Shown here: piece by piece, positions 6,189 through 14,202 of the stretch
Position numbering within the stretch: position 1 is the first letter of the stretch
Layout of the letters: each line of letters starts with the position of its first letter
NCBI GenBank assembly: GCA_963613665.1
Contig: CAVEAL010000010.1
Location: forward strand, 1 to 64,000
Reading direction: 5' to 3'
DNA: 64,000 nucleotides
DNA from: F23-B02 sp963613665
GTDB taxonomy: Bacteria > Bacillota > Clostridia > Oscillospirales > Oscillospiraceae
Program-made: the position numbers and the translations under genes
Notes under the pieces: generated by a model
Seen by the model: only the letters and a program-made list of their open reading frames with translations
Told to the model about the DNA's origin: nothing
Database searches by the model: none

Positions 6189-8309
6189 TCAAGCGGTGGT
6201 TTTTTCCTCGACGACATCATAGGTCGGGATGACCTCGATGCTGATGCGGCCGTCGGCGACATCGAAGCTCTCAAGCACGTCCGCGCCGGCGATAACGAAG
6301 GTGAAGGACTCGATATCATAGGTCTTCATCTCAATACCGGCCATGCGGTTGAGGTCGTATGCGACGAGCTGTCCGTCCAGATACACCTTGACGATGTACG
6401 AGCGCAGGATGATGCCCGTGTCGAAATTGTTGGTGTATTTCGTCTGCACGATGAAGTCGCTGCCGCGCGAGAAGGCCTTGGTGACGGTTATGGACAGGTT
6501 GCTGACGGTACTGACGCTCTCGCTCGTAGAGTAATAGCCCTTGTCGTTTTCGGGCACGAAGCGCGCACCGGTGTAGTACACGCTCTGGCCGAGCCAGTCG
6601 CCGTACAGTGCGCGGGCGCTGAAGCTCTTGGTATTATAGATCTTCAGCTCGTTCGGATTGCTGGTGACGAGCGTGTTGGGGATGAGCACGAGCTTATCGG
6701 CAGTGAAGTTTACGCTGTCGTAAACTCCGGCGCAGAAAAGCGCGACATTTGAGCTTCCGGTCTTGTCCATGCTGTAGATATAGCGGTTGAACGACGACAG
6801 ACAGTAGAACTCGTCACCGTATTTGTATATCGAGCGGTTGCTCTTGTCGGTCGTCTTGGGGAACTCGCCGAAGGTCGTGACCGCGCCGGGCGCCTGAAGC
6901 GAGATTGCGTACATGTTCAGGTCGTAGTTGCCGTCGCTGTCGTAGGCGAGGAAGTACATGACGTGACCTTCAAAGAAGCTGGTGTTTATCCTGTAATCAC
7001 AGACCTTTTCGATGCTGCCGCTTGCGATGTCGTAAGAATAGAGCCTGTCGATATTGACCTGGCTTTCTGTGCCCTCGGAGTCCTTTACGGTCGTGGGCTC
7101 GGCCATCTTGAAATAGATCCTGCCGTTCCAGCCGTAGGGCACAAAGTTGGGCACCTGAGCGTAGCTGAGCCCATCGCTTATCACGGAGAACGTGCCGTTG
7201 TGTATCCGTCCGAAGGCGTAGGAGTAGCCGTCGGTGCTGTCGGCGTATTTGGTGAACGCGAGGGCATAGAGCTGCCCGTTATAGAAGCAGTACGACTCGA
7301 TTATATAGCCGTCGTACACAGTGCCTACCGTGCCGCTCGACGGATCATAGCACAGCAGCGAGCCCTTTTCGCTGCCGGAGGTGCTGCGGCAGAAGTAGAC
7401 CTTGCCCTGATAGGCACTTATGTTGTCAAGATACTGACCGGAAGCGGCGGAGTACAGCTCCGTGCTCACGCCGTCGGCAGTGAGCCTGTACAGGCCGTAG
7501 CCCACGGTGGTCTCGGTCTTGTAGTTTTTGTACAGACAGTAGTGCGTGCTGCCGATCTCAACGGCAACGCTGTCGTTTTCGAGGTTCGCCTCGGTCTCGG
7601 CCATGTCGGCGTTTATCCGCGAATCATGTCCCTGACGCAGCGCGGGCTCGATAAGGCGTGAGATGACCGCCGATATCTGCGCACGGGTGGTCGTGCGCGT
7701 TCCGCAGAAGCTGCCGGCGGAGTCAAAGCCTATCATTATGCCGGCCGTATACAGCAGGGTGACGGATGCACGGTAGTAGGCAGGGACGCTGCTCAGGTCG
7801 CCGATGCTGCCGTCGTTTATATTCGGCATATCCTGAGCTTCGATGGTGCGGGAGAATATGTAGGCGAGGTCATAGCGGTTTATGCTCTGATCCAGCCCGC
7901 TCGCCGCGGGCGTTGACGAGGGCAGCATATTGCGCGCGACGCAGTATCTGTAATAGGGTGAGTACCAGGCGTCGCCCTCGCGCCGCTCCTCGATAAGGTT
8001 GTCGTTATACGCGGCGTGGATGCGCGCGGCGATAACTATCGCCTCCGCCCAGCTCACCGTATTGCCCGGACGGAAGGTCTTGTCCGTGAAGCCGAGCATG
8101 ATGCCCTTGTTATAGACGGTTTTTATGCCGGAATAGCACCATGTGCCTGAATTCACGTCGGTGAAGGTGCTGCCGCCCATCTGCGCTACGTCGTCGAAAA
8201 CGGCAAGCCTCTCGCCGGGAACATAATCGGCCAGCGCACCGACCGACATGATGCTCAGCAGACTGCTCACAACAAGCAGCAGCGCCAGCATTCTGCGAAT
8301 TTTCTTCAT
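6189..8309 (-). CDS. SLH-domain surface protein with beta-propeller-like region
   Basis: A 706-residue exported protein. A signal peptide (MKKIRRMLALLLVVSSLL, ending near ALA) is followed by three SLH domains at about residues 50-225 (FTDVNSGTWCYSGI, the segment after AWYSPYYRYCVA, and YYRASVTLLYTAGIMIGF), which anchor proteins to pyruvylated wall polymers. Residues of about 245-590 form short repeated strands (GLYRLTADG, GSLLCYDP, RLYSYDIASG) like the DUF5050/propeller repeats of Clostridia surface proteins. About 100 C-terminal residues look like a beta-sandwich. Its promoter is at 8352-8380 and a terminator follows. Function beyond surface attachment is unknown. Confidence 0.88.
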   Translation of the reverse strand: MKKIRRMLALLLVVSSLLSIMSVGALADYVPGERLAVFDDVAQMGGSTFTDVNSGTWCYSGIKTVYNKGIMLGFTDKTFRPGNTVSWAEAIVIAARIHAAYNDNLIEERREGDAWYSPYYRYCVARNMLPSSTPAASGLDQSINRYDLAYIFSRTIEAQDMPNINDGSIGDLSSVPAYYRASVTLLYTAGIMIGFDSAGSFCGTRTTTRAQISAVISRLIEPALRQGHDSRINADMAETEANLENDSVAVEIGSTHYCLYKNYKTETTVGYGLYRLTADGVSTELYSAASGQYLDNISAYQGKVYFCRSTSGSEKGSLLCYDPSSGTVGTVYDGYIIESYCFYNGQLYALAFTKYADSTDGYSYAFGRIHNGTFSVISDGLSYAQVPNFVPYGWNGRIYFKMAEPTTVKDSEGTESQVNIDRLYSYDIASGSIEKVCDYRINTSFFEGHVMYFLAYDSDGNYDLNMYAISLQAPGAVTTFGEFPKTTDKSNRSIYKYGDEFYCLSSFNRYIYSMDKTGSSNVALFCAGVYDSVNFTADKLVLIPNTLVTSNPNELKIYNTKSFSARALYGDWLGQSVYYTGARFVPENDKGYYSTSESVSTVSNLSITVTKAFSRGSDFIVQTKYTNNFDTGIILRSYIVKVYLDGQLVAYDLNRMAGIEMKTYDIESFTFVIAGADVLESFDVADGRISIEVIPTYDVVEEKTTA

Positions 8310-8351
8310 ATCTTAAACCTCCGGGGACGTGGTTACAATTTGGTGTCAACC

Positions 8352-8380
8352 ATTATATCAGGTTACATAATCTTTTGCAA
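8352..8380 (-). promoter_or_regulatory. Promoter of the SLH gene
   Basis: On the minus strand TTGCAA (8375-8380), 17-base spacer, TATAAT (8352-8357), about 45 bases before the ATG. Confidence 0.8.
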
Positions 8381-8416
8381 TATAAATTTTATATTTGTAT
8401 TGTATGCCTTCGGAGA

Positions 8417-8445
8417 TTGCGAAAACGCCGGAGTGATGGTACAAT
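8417..8445 (+). promoter_or_regulatory. Promoter of proC
   Basis: TTGCGA (8417-8422), 17-base spacer, TACAAT (8440-8445), about 38 bases before the ATG of proC and divergent from the SLH promoter. Confidence 0.7.
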
Positions 8446-8482
8446 GGCATCAAACAGAATTATAATAACAGGAGAGTGCGCT

Positions 8483-9286
8483 ATGAAATACGGCTTTATC
8501 GGGCTCGGCAACATGGCCGGAGCCATCATCGCGGGAATGGCATCCTGCGGCAAGTTCAAAAACGATTATCTCTACGGCTACAACCGCAGTCAGGGCAAGA
8601 CGCTTGCGCTCAAGGAAAAGCACGGCCTGATCCCCTGCGCGACGGCGGCCGAGGTCGCGGACAAGGCAGACGTCATCATCCTTGCGGTGAAGCCGCAGGT
8701 GCTGCCTGCCGTGCTGCCGGAGATCGCAAAGGGCGTCACCAAGGACAAGACGGTCATCTCCATCGCTGCCGGCAAGAGCACCGCGTGGTACGAGGAGCGC
8801 CTTCCCAAGGGCGTGCCCGTCGTGCGCGTCATGCCGAACATAAATGCGCGTGTCAAGGCCTCCGTCACCGCAATCTGCGGCGGCAAGAGCGCAACAAAGG
8901 ACGATATAAAAATAGCCGACGGTATTTTCACGTCGGTCGGCAGGATATATCACATTGAAGAGAGCATGTTCCCGGCCTTCTGTGCGCTCGGCGGCGCGTC
9001 GGGCGCGTTCGTGCTGCTGTACATTGACGCGCTGGCCGAGGCCGGAGTCCGCGCGGGCTTTGCGCGCCCGGTAGCCGAGGAGATCGCAACGGCCGCGGTC
9101 ATGGGCAGCGGCGCACTTGCAATGGACAGCGATGAGCACCCCATTGCCCTGATGAACCGCGTCTGCTCGCCCGGCGGAACCACCGTCGAGGGCGTGTGCA
9201 AGCTCAAGGAGCTCGGCTTCGAGACAGCCATACAGCAGGCGATCCAGGCAATAATCGAAAAGGATCTGTTTTTGGAATCGAATTGA
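8483..9286 (+). CDS. proC: Pyrroline-5-carboxylate reductase
   Basis: A 267-residue NAD(P)H-dependent reductase making L-proline from pyrroline-5-carboxylate in the cytoplasm. The N-terminal Rossmann loop is GFIGLGNMAGAI, the middle has VIILAVKPQVL and VVRVMPN, and the C-terminal dimerisation domain has the family signature around ALGGASGAFVLLYIDALAEAG and SPGGTT. The start is ATG at 8483 after AGGAGAG; an upstream in-frame ATG at 8375 would add 36 residues without similarity. Length is normal for the family. Confidence 0.96.
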   Translation: MKYGFIGLGNMAGAIIAGMASCGKFKNDYLYGYNRSQGKTLALKEKHGLIPCATAAEVADKADVIILAVKPQVLPAVLPEIAKGVTKDKTVISIAAGKSTAWYEERLPKGVPVVRVMPNINARVKASVTAICGGKSATKDDIKIADGIFTSVGRIYHIEESMFPAFCALGGASGAFVLLYIDALAEAGVRAGFARPVAEEIATAAVMGSGALAMDSDEHPIALMNRVCSPGGTTVEGVCKLKELGFETAIQQAIQAIIEKDLFLESN

Positions 9287-9812
9287 GGCACCTGCGGATA
9301 CGTTTATCTCCGGTATCCCGACCGAAGACTGCGTAGGAAACCATGACAGGGGAACGGGCAAGATAAGTTTTCTGCAGAGAATGACGGTAGTTTTGGTCGG
9401 GCAACAGCAGCTGCGTTTTGCTTAGTCTTCATGCGAAACGCCCGCCGCGGCAAGCGGCTGGCTTCCTCTTGAGGTGACTGAAGAGGTGTAAAAAACGAAG
9501 CCACGAAAAAAGACAGTGCAGATATTAGTCTGCACTGTCTTTTTTATATTAGATATTGAATCTTGATAACACCTCATCCGTCGGCTGTCGCCGACACCTT
9601 CCCCTCAAGGCTTTTCAGAGGCGCTGCCGCGCAGTACCGATACGGTTTTTGCGGTGTCCCGACCGGAAGCTGCGGTAAAAACCGTGACAGAGGAAGGCAA
9701 GATGCTTAACATTACTGCGCACTTGCATTACGCGAAACGCTTTTGTTTATTCCACTGTTTCGATACCGGGTTCACGCAATAAACGTATAGGCAGGTGCCC
9801 CTGTGCGACTCC
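9287..9812 (-). repeat. Mosaic intergenic repeat, locus D
   Basis: This gap of about 530 bases between convergent proC and the ABC gene holds no gene. It contains a GATACGTTTATCTCCGGTATC module (9297-9345), a terminator palindrome (9506-9545), and a CTCATCCGTCGGCTGTCGCC / CCTTCCCC module (9573-9610). The last part (9615-9805) is an inverted near-copy of 3075-3250, with the ACCGCAAAAACC / GGTTTTTGCGG inverted repeat and the CGTATAGG core. Confidence 0.85.
9506..9545. terminator. Terminator palindrome, family copy 3
   Basis: GACAGTGCAGA and TCTGCACTGTC arms, loop TATTAG, with A- and T-runs on both sides; it separates the convergent proC and ABC importer transcripts. Confidence 0.8.
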
Positions 9813-9815
9813 AAA

Positions 9816-10559
9816 TCAATGGGTTCCAAGGAATCTTGACAGGAACTCCTTGGTTTTGGGGTCCTGCGGGTTTTCAAATATATCGCGGGGCCTGCCCTCC
9901 TCGCAGATGACGCCGCCGGACATGAACACAACGTTTGTGGACACATCGCGCGCGAAGGCCATCTCGTGGGTGACGACGATCATTGTCAGACCGTCGCTTG
10001 CAAGCGAGCGCATTACGTCGAGCACTTCGCCGACCATCTGGGGGTCAAGTGCGCTCGTCGGCTCGTCAAACAGCAGTGCCTCCGGCTCCATTGCCAGCGC
10101 ACGGGCTATTGCGACGCGCTGCTTCTGGCCGCCCGAGAGCTGCGCCGGACGCGCGTTTATGTACGGCGCCATGCCGACGCGCTCGAGGTACTTCATTGCG
10201 GTGGCCTCGGCCTCCTCGCGGCTGCGCTTGAGCACCGACACCTGACCGGTGATGCAGTTGTTGAGCGCGGTCATATTGTTGAACAGATTGAAGCTCTGGA
10301 ACACCATGCCGACCTTGGCACGATACTGCGAAAGGTTCATATCGCGGGAGGTGATGTCCCTGCCGTGATAGAGTATCTGCCCGGAGCTCGGGGTCTCGAG
10401 CAGATTGATGCATCTGAGCATCGTTGACTTACCCGAGCCGGATGCGCCGATGATGCTGAGTACCTCGCCCTTGGAAACGCTCAGATTTATGTCGCGCAGA
10501 ACGGTGTTCTCGCCGAACTGCTTCTGAAGATGTACAAGCTCGATAACTTTTTCGTCCAT
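9816..10559 (-). CDS. Polar amino acid ABC importer, ATP-binding subunit
   Basis: A 247-residue ABC ATPase of the GlnQ/HisP type that powers uptake through the permease encoded upstream. Visible are Walker A GASGSGKST, the Q-loop VFQSFNLF, the signature LSGGQKQR, Walker B LLFDEPTSALDP, and the switch His in VVTHEM. GGGAGG lies 8 bases before the ATG, 3 bases after the permease stop. It is the last gene of a binding protein-permease-ATPase operon under a lysine riboswitch, so lysine is the likely substrate. Confidence 0.95.
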   Translation of the reverse strand: MDEKVIELVHLQKQFGENTVLRDINLSVSKGEVLSIIGASGSGKSTMLRCINLLETPSSGQILYHGRDITSRDMNLSQYRAKVGMVFQSFNLFNNMTALNNCITGQVSVLKRSREEAEATAMKYLERVGMAPYINARPAQLSGGQKQRVAIARALAMEPEALLFDEPTSALDPQMVGEVLDVMRSLASDGLTMIVVTHEMAFARDVSTNVVFMSGGVICEEGRPRDIFENPQDPKTKEFLSRFLGTH

Positions 10560-10562
10560 ATC

Positions 10563-11327
10563 TTACGCCTCCCTGTTTATGCGGATCTCTGCCGCGCTGT
10601 CCGACTGCGAGCCGAATATGACGTAGCTGTCGTTTCCGTCGAGCTTGTGCTCGATCCAGCGGAGCAGGCGCGTGATGGTGAAGGTCAGGATGAAGTAGAT
10701 GACGCAGACCACAAGATAGGTCTGGAAGGTCTCGAAGCTCTGGCGCTTTATGATGCCGGCGAAGTAGTACAGCTCGGTAACGCCGATGACGTTCAGAACC
10801 GAGGTGTCCTTGATGTTTATAACGAACTCGTTGCTGACAGAGGGGAGGATGTTGCGCATGACCTGCGGGATGATGACCTTGAACATGGTCTGCGAGTGAG
10901 TCATGCCGATGCTCATTGCGCCCTCAAACTGCCCCTTGTCGATGGAGATGATGCCGCCGCGGACGATCTCGGCCATGTATGCGCCGGTGTTGATCGAGAC
11001 GATCAGGATGCCCGAGGGGATCAGCGGCAGGGTGCTGCCGCCGGTTGCGAAGGCATAGCCCCAGTAGATGACCATCGACTGCACCATCATAGGCGTGCCG
11101 CGGAATATCTCGACGTATACGGCGATGACGGCGTTGAGCAGCTTATGCAGCACGCGCAGCACCGCGTTTTTCGACAGCGGCGCCGTGCGCACAACTCCGG
11201 TCAGAAGACCGATAACAAGACCGGCAACCGTGCCGATGAGCGCGATCAGCATGGTGTTGCCCACGCCGTCGAGCAGCTGAGGATAGTATTTTACTACTAT
11301 ATTTATAACATCGTTTAAAAAGCTCAT
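10563..11327 (-). CDS. Polar amino acid ABC importer, permease subunit
   Basis: A 254-residue membrane subunit of the HisM/GlnP family with about five membrane segments. The cytoplasmic coupling region shows EIVRGGIISIDKGQFEGAMSIGM, the EAA-type loop that contacts the ATPase. An early segment (GVGNTMLIALIGTVAGLVIGL) is typical of the family. Only one permease gene is present, so it probably works as a homodimer. It is the second gene of the lysine-riboswitch operon. Confidence 0.94.
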   Translation of the reverse strand: MSFLNDVINIVVKYYPQLLDGVGNTMLIALIGTVAGLVIGLLTGVVRTAPLSKNAVLRVLHKLLNAVIAVYVEIFRGTPMMVQSMVIYWGYAFATGGSTLPLIPSGILIVSINTGAYMAEIVRGGIISIDKGQFEGAMSIGMTHSQTMFKVIIPQVMRNILPSVSNEFVINIKDTSVLNVIGVTELYYFAGIIKRQSFETFQTYLVVCVIYFILTFTITRLLRWIEHKLDGNDSYVIFGSQSDSAAEIRINREA

Positions 11328-11361
11328 GGCAGTTTACCGGCCTTTCGGATAGCTTATGCTT

Positions 11362-12264
11362 TTACTTGCGGATGATAACGACGAGGTTGGACTCGTAATA
11401 GGTGTCGGAGAAGTCAATCTGCTGTGCACGCTCGGCGGTGGGGCTCATGCCTGCCGCTATGGCGTCGATCGTGCCGGACTCAAGTGCGGGCAGGAGGGAA
11501 TCCCATTCGATGGAGTAGATCTCGAGCTTCAGACCGAGGCTGTTTGCAATGTACTGTGCGATCTGGACGTCGTAGCCGTTTGCGTACAGGCCTTCCTTGC
11601 CTTCGCCGGAGATGGGGACTGCGCCGAGGCTCTCACCGTCCATGTCGGTCCAGTTGTACGGCTCATAGGCACATTCCATGCCGACTCTCAGAACGCCGGT
11701 GGTGGTTGCGGGAGCGGGGCAGCTTACGGCAAACTCGGTGACTTCGCCGCCGGATGCGAGGGTGACTATCTGCTCCATAAGCTCAGCGCGCTGCTCCTCG
11801 GTGATCGTTGCGAGCACCTCGTTGATCTGAGCGGTCAGCTCCGAGCCCTTCTTGAGGCCGACTGCGATGCCGACGTCGGCAGCCGTTGCGGTGAAGCCGG
11901 TGTCGTTATTCTTCAGGGGGATGTAGGTCAGGCTGTCGTCAGACTGGCAGACGGAAAGCGCCGTCGGCTCCTCTGCGACGTAGCCGTCGATCGCACCGCT
12001 CTTGAGTGCGGTCAGAAGATCCGCAAACTCGGGGTAGGTCGAGGACTGAACGTTCTCGATCTGCTCGAGTGCATCGGCGTGGAAGGTACCGGCCTGAGCC
12101 GCTATCTTGCAGCCTGCGAGGTCTGCGATGCTCGTTGCCGCCGTAAGATCGACCGCGGAGGCGTCGTCACCGCTGCCGGAGTTGTCGCTGCCGCAGCCTG
12201 AAAACAGGCAAAGGCACATTACTGCCGCCATAAGCAGCGCTATCAGGTTTCTTGTTCTTCTCAT
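11362..12264 (-). CDS. Amino acid ABC importer lipoprotein with circularly permuted binding domain
   Basis: A 300-residue lipoprotein (signal peptide with lipobox LFSGC) of the SBP_bac_3 type. The order of its parts is swapped. Residues of about 45-185 begin with SIADLAGCKIAAQAGT and run through LLTALKSGAIDGYVAEEPTA and VGIAVGLKKGSEL, which normally form the second lobe and C-terminus. Residues of about 205-300 begin VLRVGMECAYEPYNW and contain GYDVQIAQYIANSLGLKLEI, LESGTIDAIAAGMSPTAERA and FSDTYYESN, which normally form the N-terminal lobe. One whole domain is present, cut and rejoined at the hinge. The operon has a lysine riboswitch leader, so lysine or a related basic amino acid is the probable ligand. 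Confidence 0.9.
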   Translation of the reverse strand: MRRTRNLIALLMAAVMCLCLFSGCGSDNSGSGDDASAVDLTAATSIADLAGCKIAAQAGTFHADALEQIENVQSSTYPEFADLLTALKSGAIDGYVAEEPTALSVCQSDDSLTYIPLKNNDTGFTATAADVGIAVGLKKGSELTAQINEVLATITEEQRAELMEQIVTLASGGEVTEFAVSCPAPATTTGVLRVGMECAYEPYNWTDMDGESLGAVPISGEGKEGLYANGYDVQIAQYIANSLGLKLEIYSIEWDSLLPALESGTIDAIAAGMSPTAERAQQIDFSDTYYESNLVVIIRK

Positions 12265-12296
12265 TTTTTTCGGAACTCCTTTTTCGGATAAATTAA

Positions 12297-12329
12297 TAAG
12301 CCTGCGACCCGAAGTGGTATCGCAGGCTT
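12297..12329 (-). terminator. Expression-platform hairpin of the lysine riboswitch
   Basis: Arms AAGCCTGCGA and TCGCAGGCTT around a 12-base loop, between the aptamer and the binding-protein gene. On the minus strand it is followed by ATTAATTT, a moderate U-tract. Lysine binding would be expected to favour this terminator. Confidence 0.7.
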
Positions 12330-12354
12330 TGAAAAAGAAATTCCAAAATTTAAT

Positions 12355-12531
12355 TGCCTTCGATAGCTCTCCACATAAATGTGACAGTCCAACGCTTGTT
12401 CAGCGAAGTCCCAGCGTCAGGACGGCGGCAACCGTGTCTGCGCTTCGGCGGAATTGCCTTTCCTCCGCAGCCGCTTGCCGGCGTATACCGTGGAGTACTC
12501 ATCGTTTCCGCAACCTCTATCAGGTGCTGTC
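12355..12531 (-). ncRNA. Lysine riboswitch (L box)
   Basis: On the minus strand the leader carries the conserved L-box blocks in order: GATAGAGGTTGCGG, GATGAGTACTCC, GGAGGAAAGG, GCCGAAGCG, GCTGGGACTTC, TTGGACTGTC and GGAGAGCTATC. The first and last blocks pair through GATAG and CTATC to close the P1 stem. The aptamer lies between a strong promoter and the amino-acid importer operon. As in known lysine riboswitches, ligand binding should reduce expression. This identification is from motif recognition and was not scored against a covariance model. Confidence 0.92.
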
Positions 12532-12544
12532 TTATTTGAGCCGC

Positions 12545-12573
12545 ATTATAAAACCGGTTTTTTATCTTGTCAA
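12545..12573 (-). promoter_or_regulatory. Promoter of the lysine-riboswitch operon
   Basis: On the minus strand a consensus TTGACA (12568-12573), 17-base spacer and TATAAT (12545-12550). It places the transcript start near 12538, just before the aptamer. Confidence 0.85.
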
Positions 12574-12639
12574 TACCCTCCGCGCATTTTTAACACATTT
12601 GCACGAATTTCGGGAACCCTGTTTTTGACTGCGTATGCA

Positions 12640-12700
12640 CATTCACTATTCCGGAGGCGCATCAGGCCGTACCTATACGCAAACCTGCGCGCATCCGTGC
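12640..12700 (+). repeat. Mosaic intergenic repeat, locus E (short core)
   Basis: A short diverged core with GGAGGCGCATCAGGCCGTACC-type sequence and CTATACGCAAACC, resembling the C copies. It lies just downstream of the LysR gene stop. Confidence 0.55.
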
Positions 12701-12703
12701 GCG

Positions 12704-13657
12704 TTAAAGGTAAGGAGTATCCTCGGGGGGAACGTACTCGTTTTTGAGAATATCGCTGAAGCCGGGGTCGTCGGCGGTGGTGTCTTCGGTGTCGCGCACG
12801 AAGTTTATGAACTCCGTCATGAGCTCCGACGGCTCGCGGTTTTTCATGCGCACGAGCACATATTCAAGCTGCCGGGCGGGGTCGGTTATGACCTTGGTCA
12901 CCAGCAGGCTGTTCGGCGTGTAGGTCGTGCGTGGGAATATCGTTATGCCGACGTTGAGCTCTGACAGCGCGACGGCGTCGATGTAGTGCGACAGATTGCA
13001 TATTATGTTCGGCTCTATACCGGCCTCGGTAAACCAGGCGCGTATCGCGTCGATGCGCGACGGGCGGCTGGGCACGATCAGCGGCTTTCCGGCGAGACTT
13101 TTCAGGGGAATGCTGTCGCCGGGCAGCTTTGCAAGCTCATTCGAGCGCGACATTATTGCGACCCATGGTCCGCGCGCGACGGTGATGCCCTCAAGATGCT
13201 CCGTATCGTAGGGCGCGGCGATGACCGCAAGATCGACAAGACCCTGGCGCATCCTGTCGAGAACGTCGTCGCTGCTGCCGTTCCACAGGCTGTACCTGAC
13301 CTTCGGGAACTCCTCCTTGAAGCCGGACAGCCAGCGCGCGGTCAAAAAGGGCGCGCGCCCCTCGACGATGCCGAGATTTATCGTTCCGCTCATTCCGCCC
13401 TGAAGGCTCATGACCTCGTGCTGAGCCTTTTCGGTCATGTCCAGTATCTGCGTTGCACGCAGCAGCAGAAGCCTGCCGGCGTCGGTCAGCTGAAGCTGCC
13501 GCTTGCCGCGTATGAACAGCGCCGTGCCGAGCTCGTCCTCGAGCGCCTTTATCTGATTGCTCAGCGGCGGCTGACTCATGCACAGCCTCTCGGCTGCGTG
13601 GGTAATGTTCAGCTCCTCGGCGACGACAGTGAAGTATCTGAGTGTTCTAAGATCCAT
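12704..13657 (-). CDS. LysR-family transcriptional regulator
   Basis: A 317-residue regulator with an N-terminal winged helix (DLRTLRYFTVVAEELNITHA, then CMSQPPLSNQIKALE) and a C-terminal periplasmic-binding-like effector domain starting near residue 90 (GTINLGIVEG). The start is set at 13655-13657 because AGAGG lies 7 bases before it. The neighbours are the lysine-riboswitch operon downstream and the asparagine T-box operon divergently upstream, so its target cannot be assigned. It might regulate the divergent asnB unit, but no clear operator was seen. Confidence 0.9.
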   Translation of the reverse strand: MDLRTLRYFTVVAEELNITHAAERLCMSQPPLSNQIKALEDELGTALFIRGKRQLQLTDAGRLLLLRATQILDMTEKAQHEVMSLQGGMSGTINLGIVEGRAPFLTARWLSGFKEEFPKVRYSLWNGSSDDVLDRMRQGLVDLAVIAAPYDTEHLEGITVARGPWVAIMSRSNELAKLPGDSIPLKSLAGKPLIVPSRPSRIDAIRAWFTEAGIEPNIICNLSHYIDAVALSELNVGITIFPRTTYTPNSLLVTKVITDPARQLEYVLVRMKNREPSELMTEFINFVRDTEDTTADDPGFSDILKNEYVPPEDTPYL

Positions 13658-13843
13658 CTGCATACCTCTCATAAAACTGATAGAGGTTATTATACCATAT
13701 TTTTTGGATATGGCAACCGCAATGCTATATGTATTTTATTTATCAATCTTCTTGTGCTAATATACCGCCATAAGGTTGAAGCGAGGAACTCCTCGAACCT
13801 CGAACGAGCCTTATTCGTTGTAATCATTTGCTCTCTCATCTGT

Positions 13844-13888
13844 AAAACTGAAGTCTGCCGCATTCCTCTATGCGGCAGAGTTTAGTTT
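13844..13888 (+). terminator. Terminator-like hairpin upstream of the T-box
   Basis: Arms CTGCCGCAT and ATGCGGCAG, extended by AAACT and AGTTT, then TTTATAT. It sits upstream of the T-box leader with no gene before it on this strand. It may end a short transcript of about 115 bases starting near 13770, or be a first attenuator of the asnB leader. Confidence 0.55.
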
Positions 13889-13917
13889 TATATAGGGCAG
13901 TGATTTTTTAATTTAAT

Positions 13918-14202
13918 ACTGCAAATGCAATGACGGAGACAAGTAGCTCATATGCTCGGTGGCAGAGAGCCGGGGACAGTGTGATCCCGGTACCGGAGGA
14001 TGAGTGAATAACACTTTATCAGCAGCAAGCTGAACGGGACACCAAGTAGGCGAGACGCGGAGTGCGGCGTTAAGGCACGAGGGCTTGTCTGAGCCCGTAA
14101 AAGTGATTGCTTCGGCAGTAAGTTAGGTGGCACCGCGGATTTGCAGCTATTCGTCCTAAGGTTTAGGGATAGCTGCCCAAAAAATTCGGAGGTGCATTTT
14201 TT
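13918..14202 (+). ncRNA. T-box riboswitch, asparagine-specific
   Basis: The conserved T-box sequence AGGTGGCACCGCGG is at 14125-14138. Upstream is a stem I region starting near GACGGAGACAAGTAG; its specifier loop contains GAATAACAC, giving AAC (14010-14012) as the specifier codon, which is an asparagine codon. Downstream, GCACC and GATTT of the T-box region can pair with AAATTCGGAGGTGC. This forms a hairpin that ends in TTTTTT (14197-14202), directly before the ATG, and also buries the ribosome binding site GGAGGTG. Uncharged tRNA-Asn would stabilise the antiterminator and switch on asnB. Confidence 0.94.
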
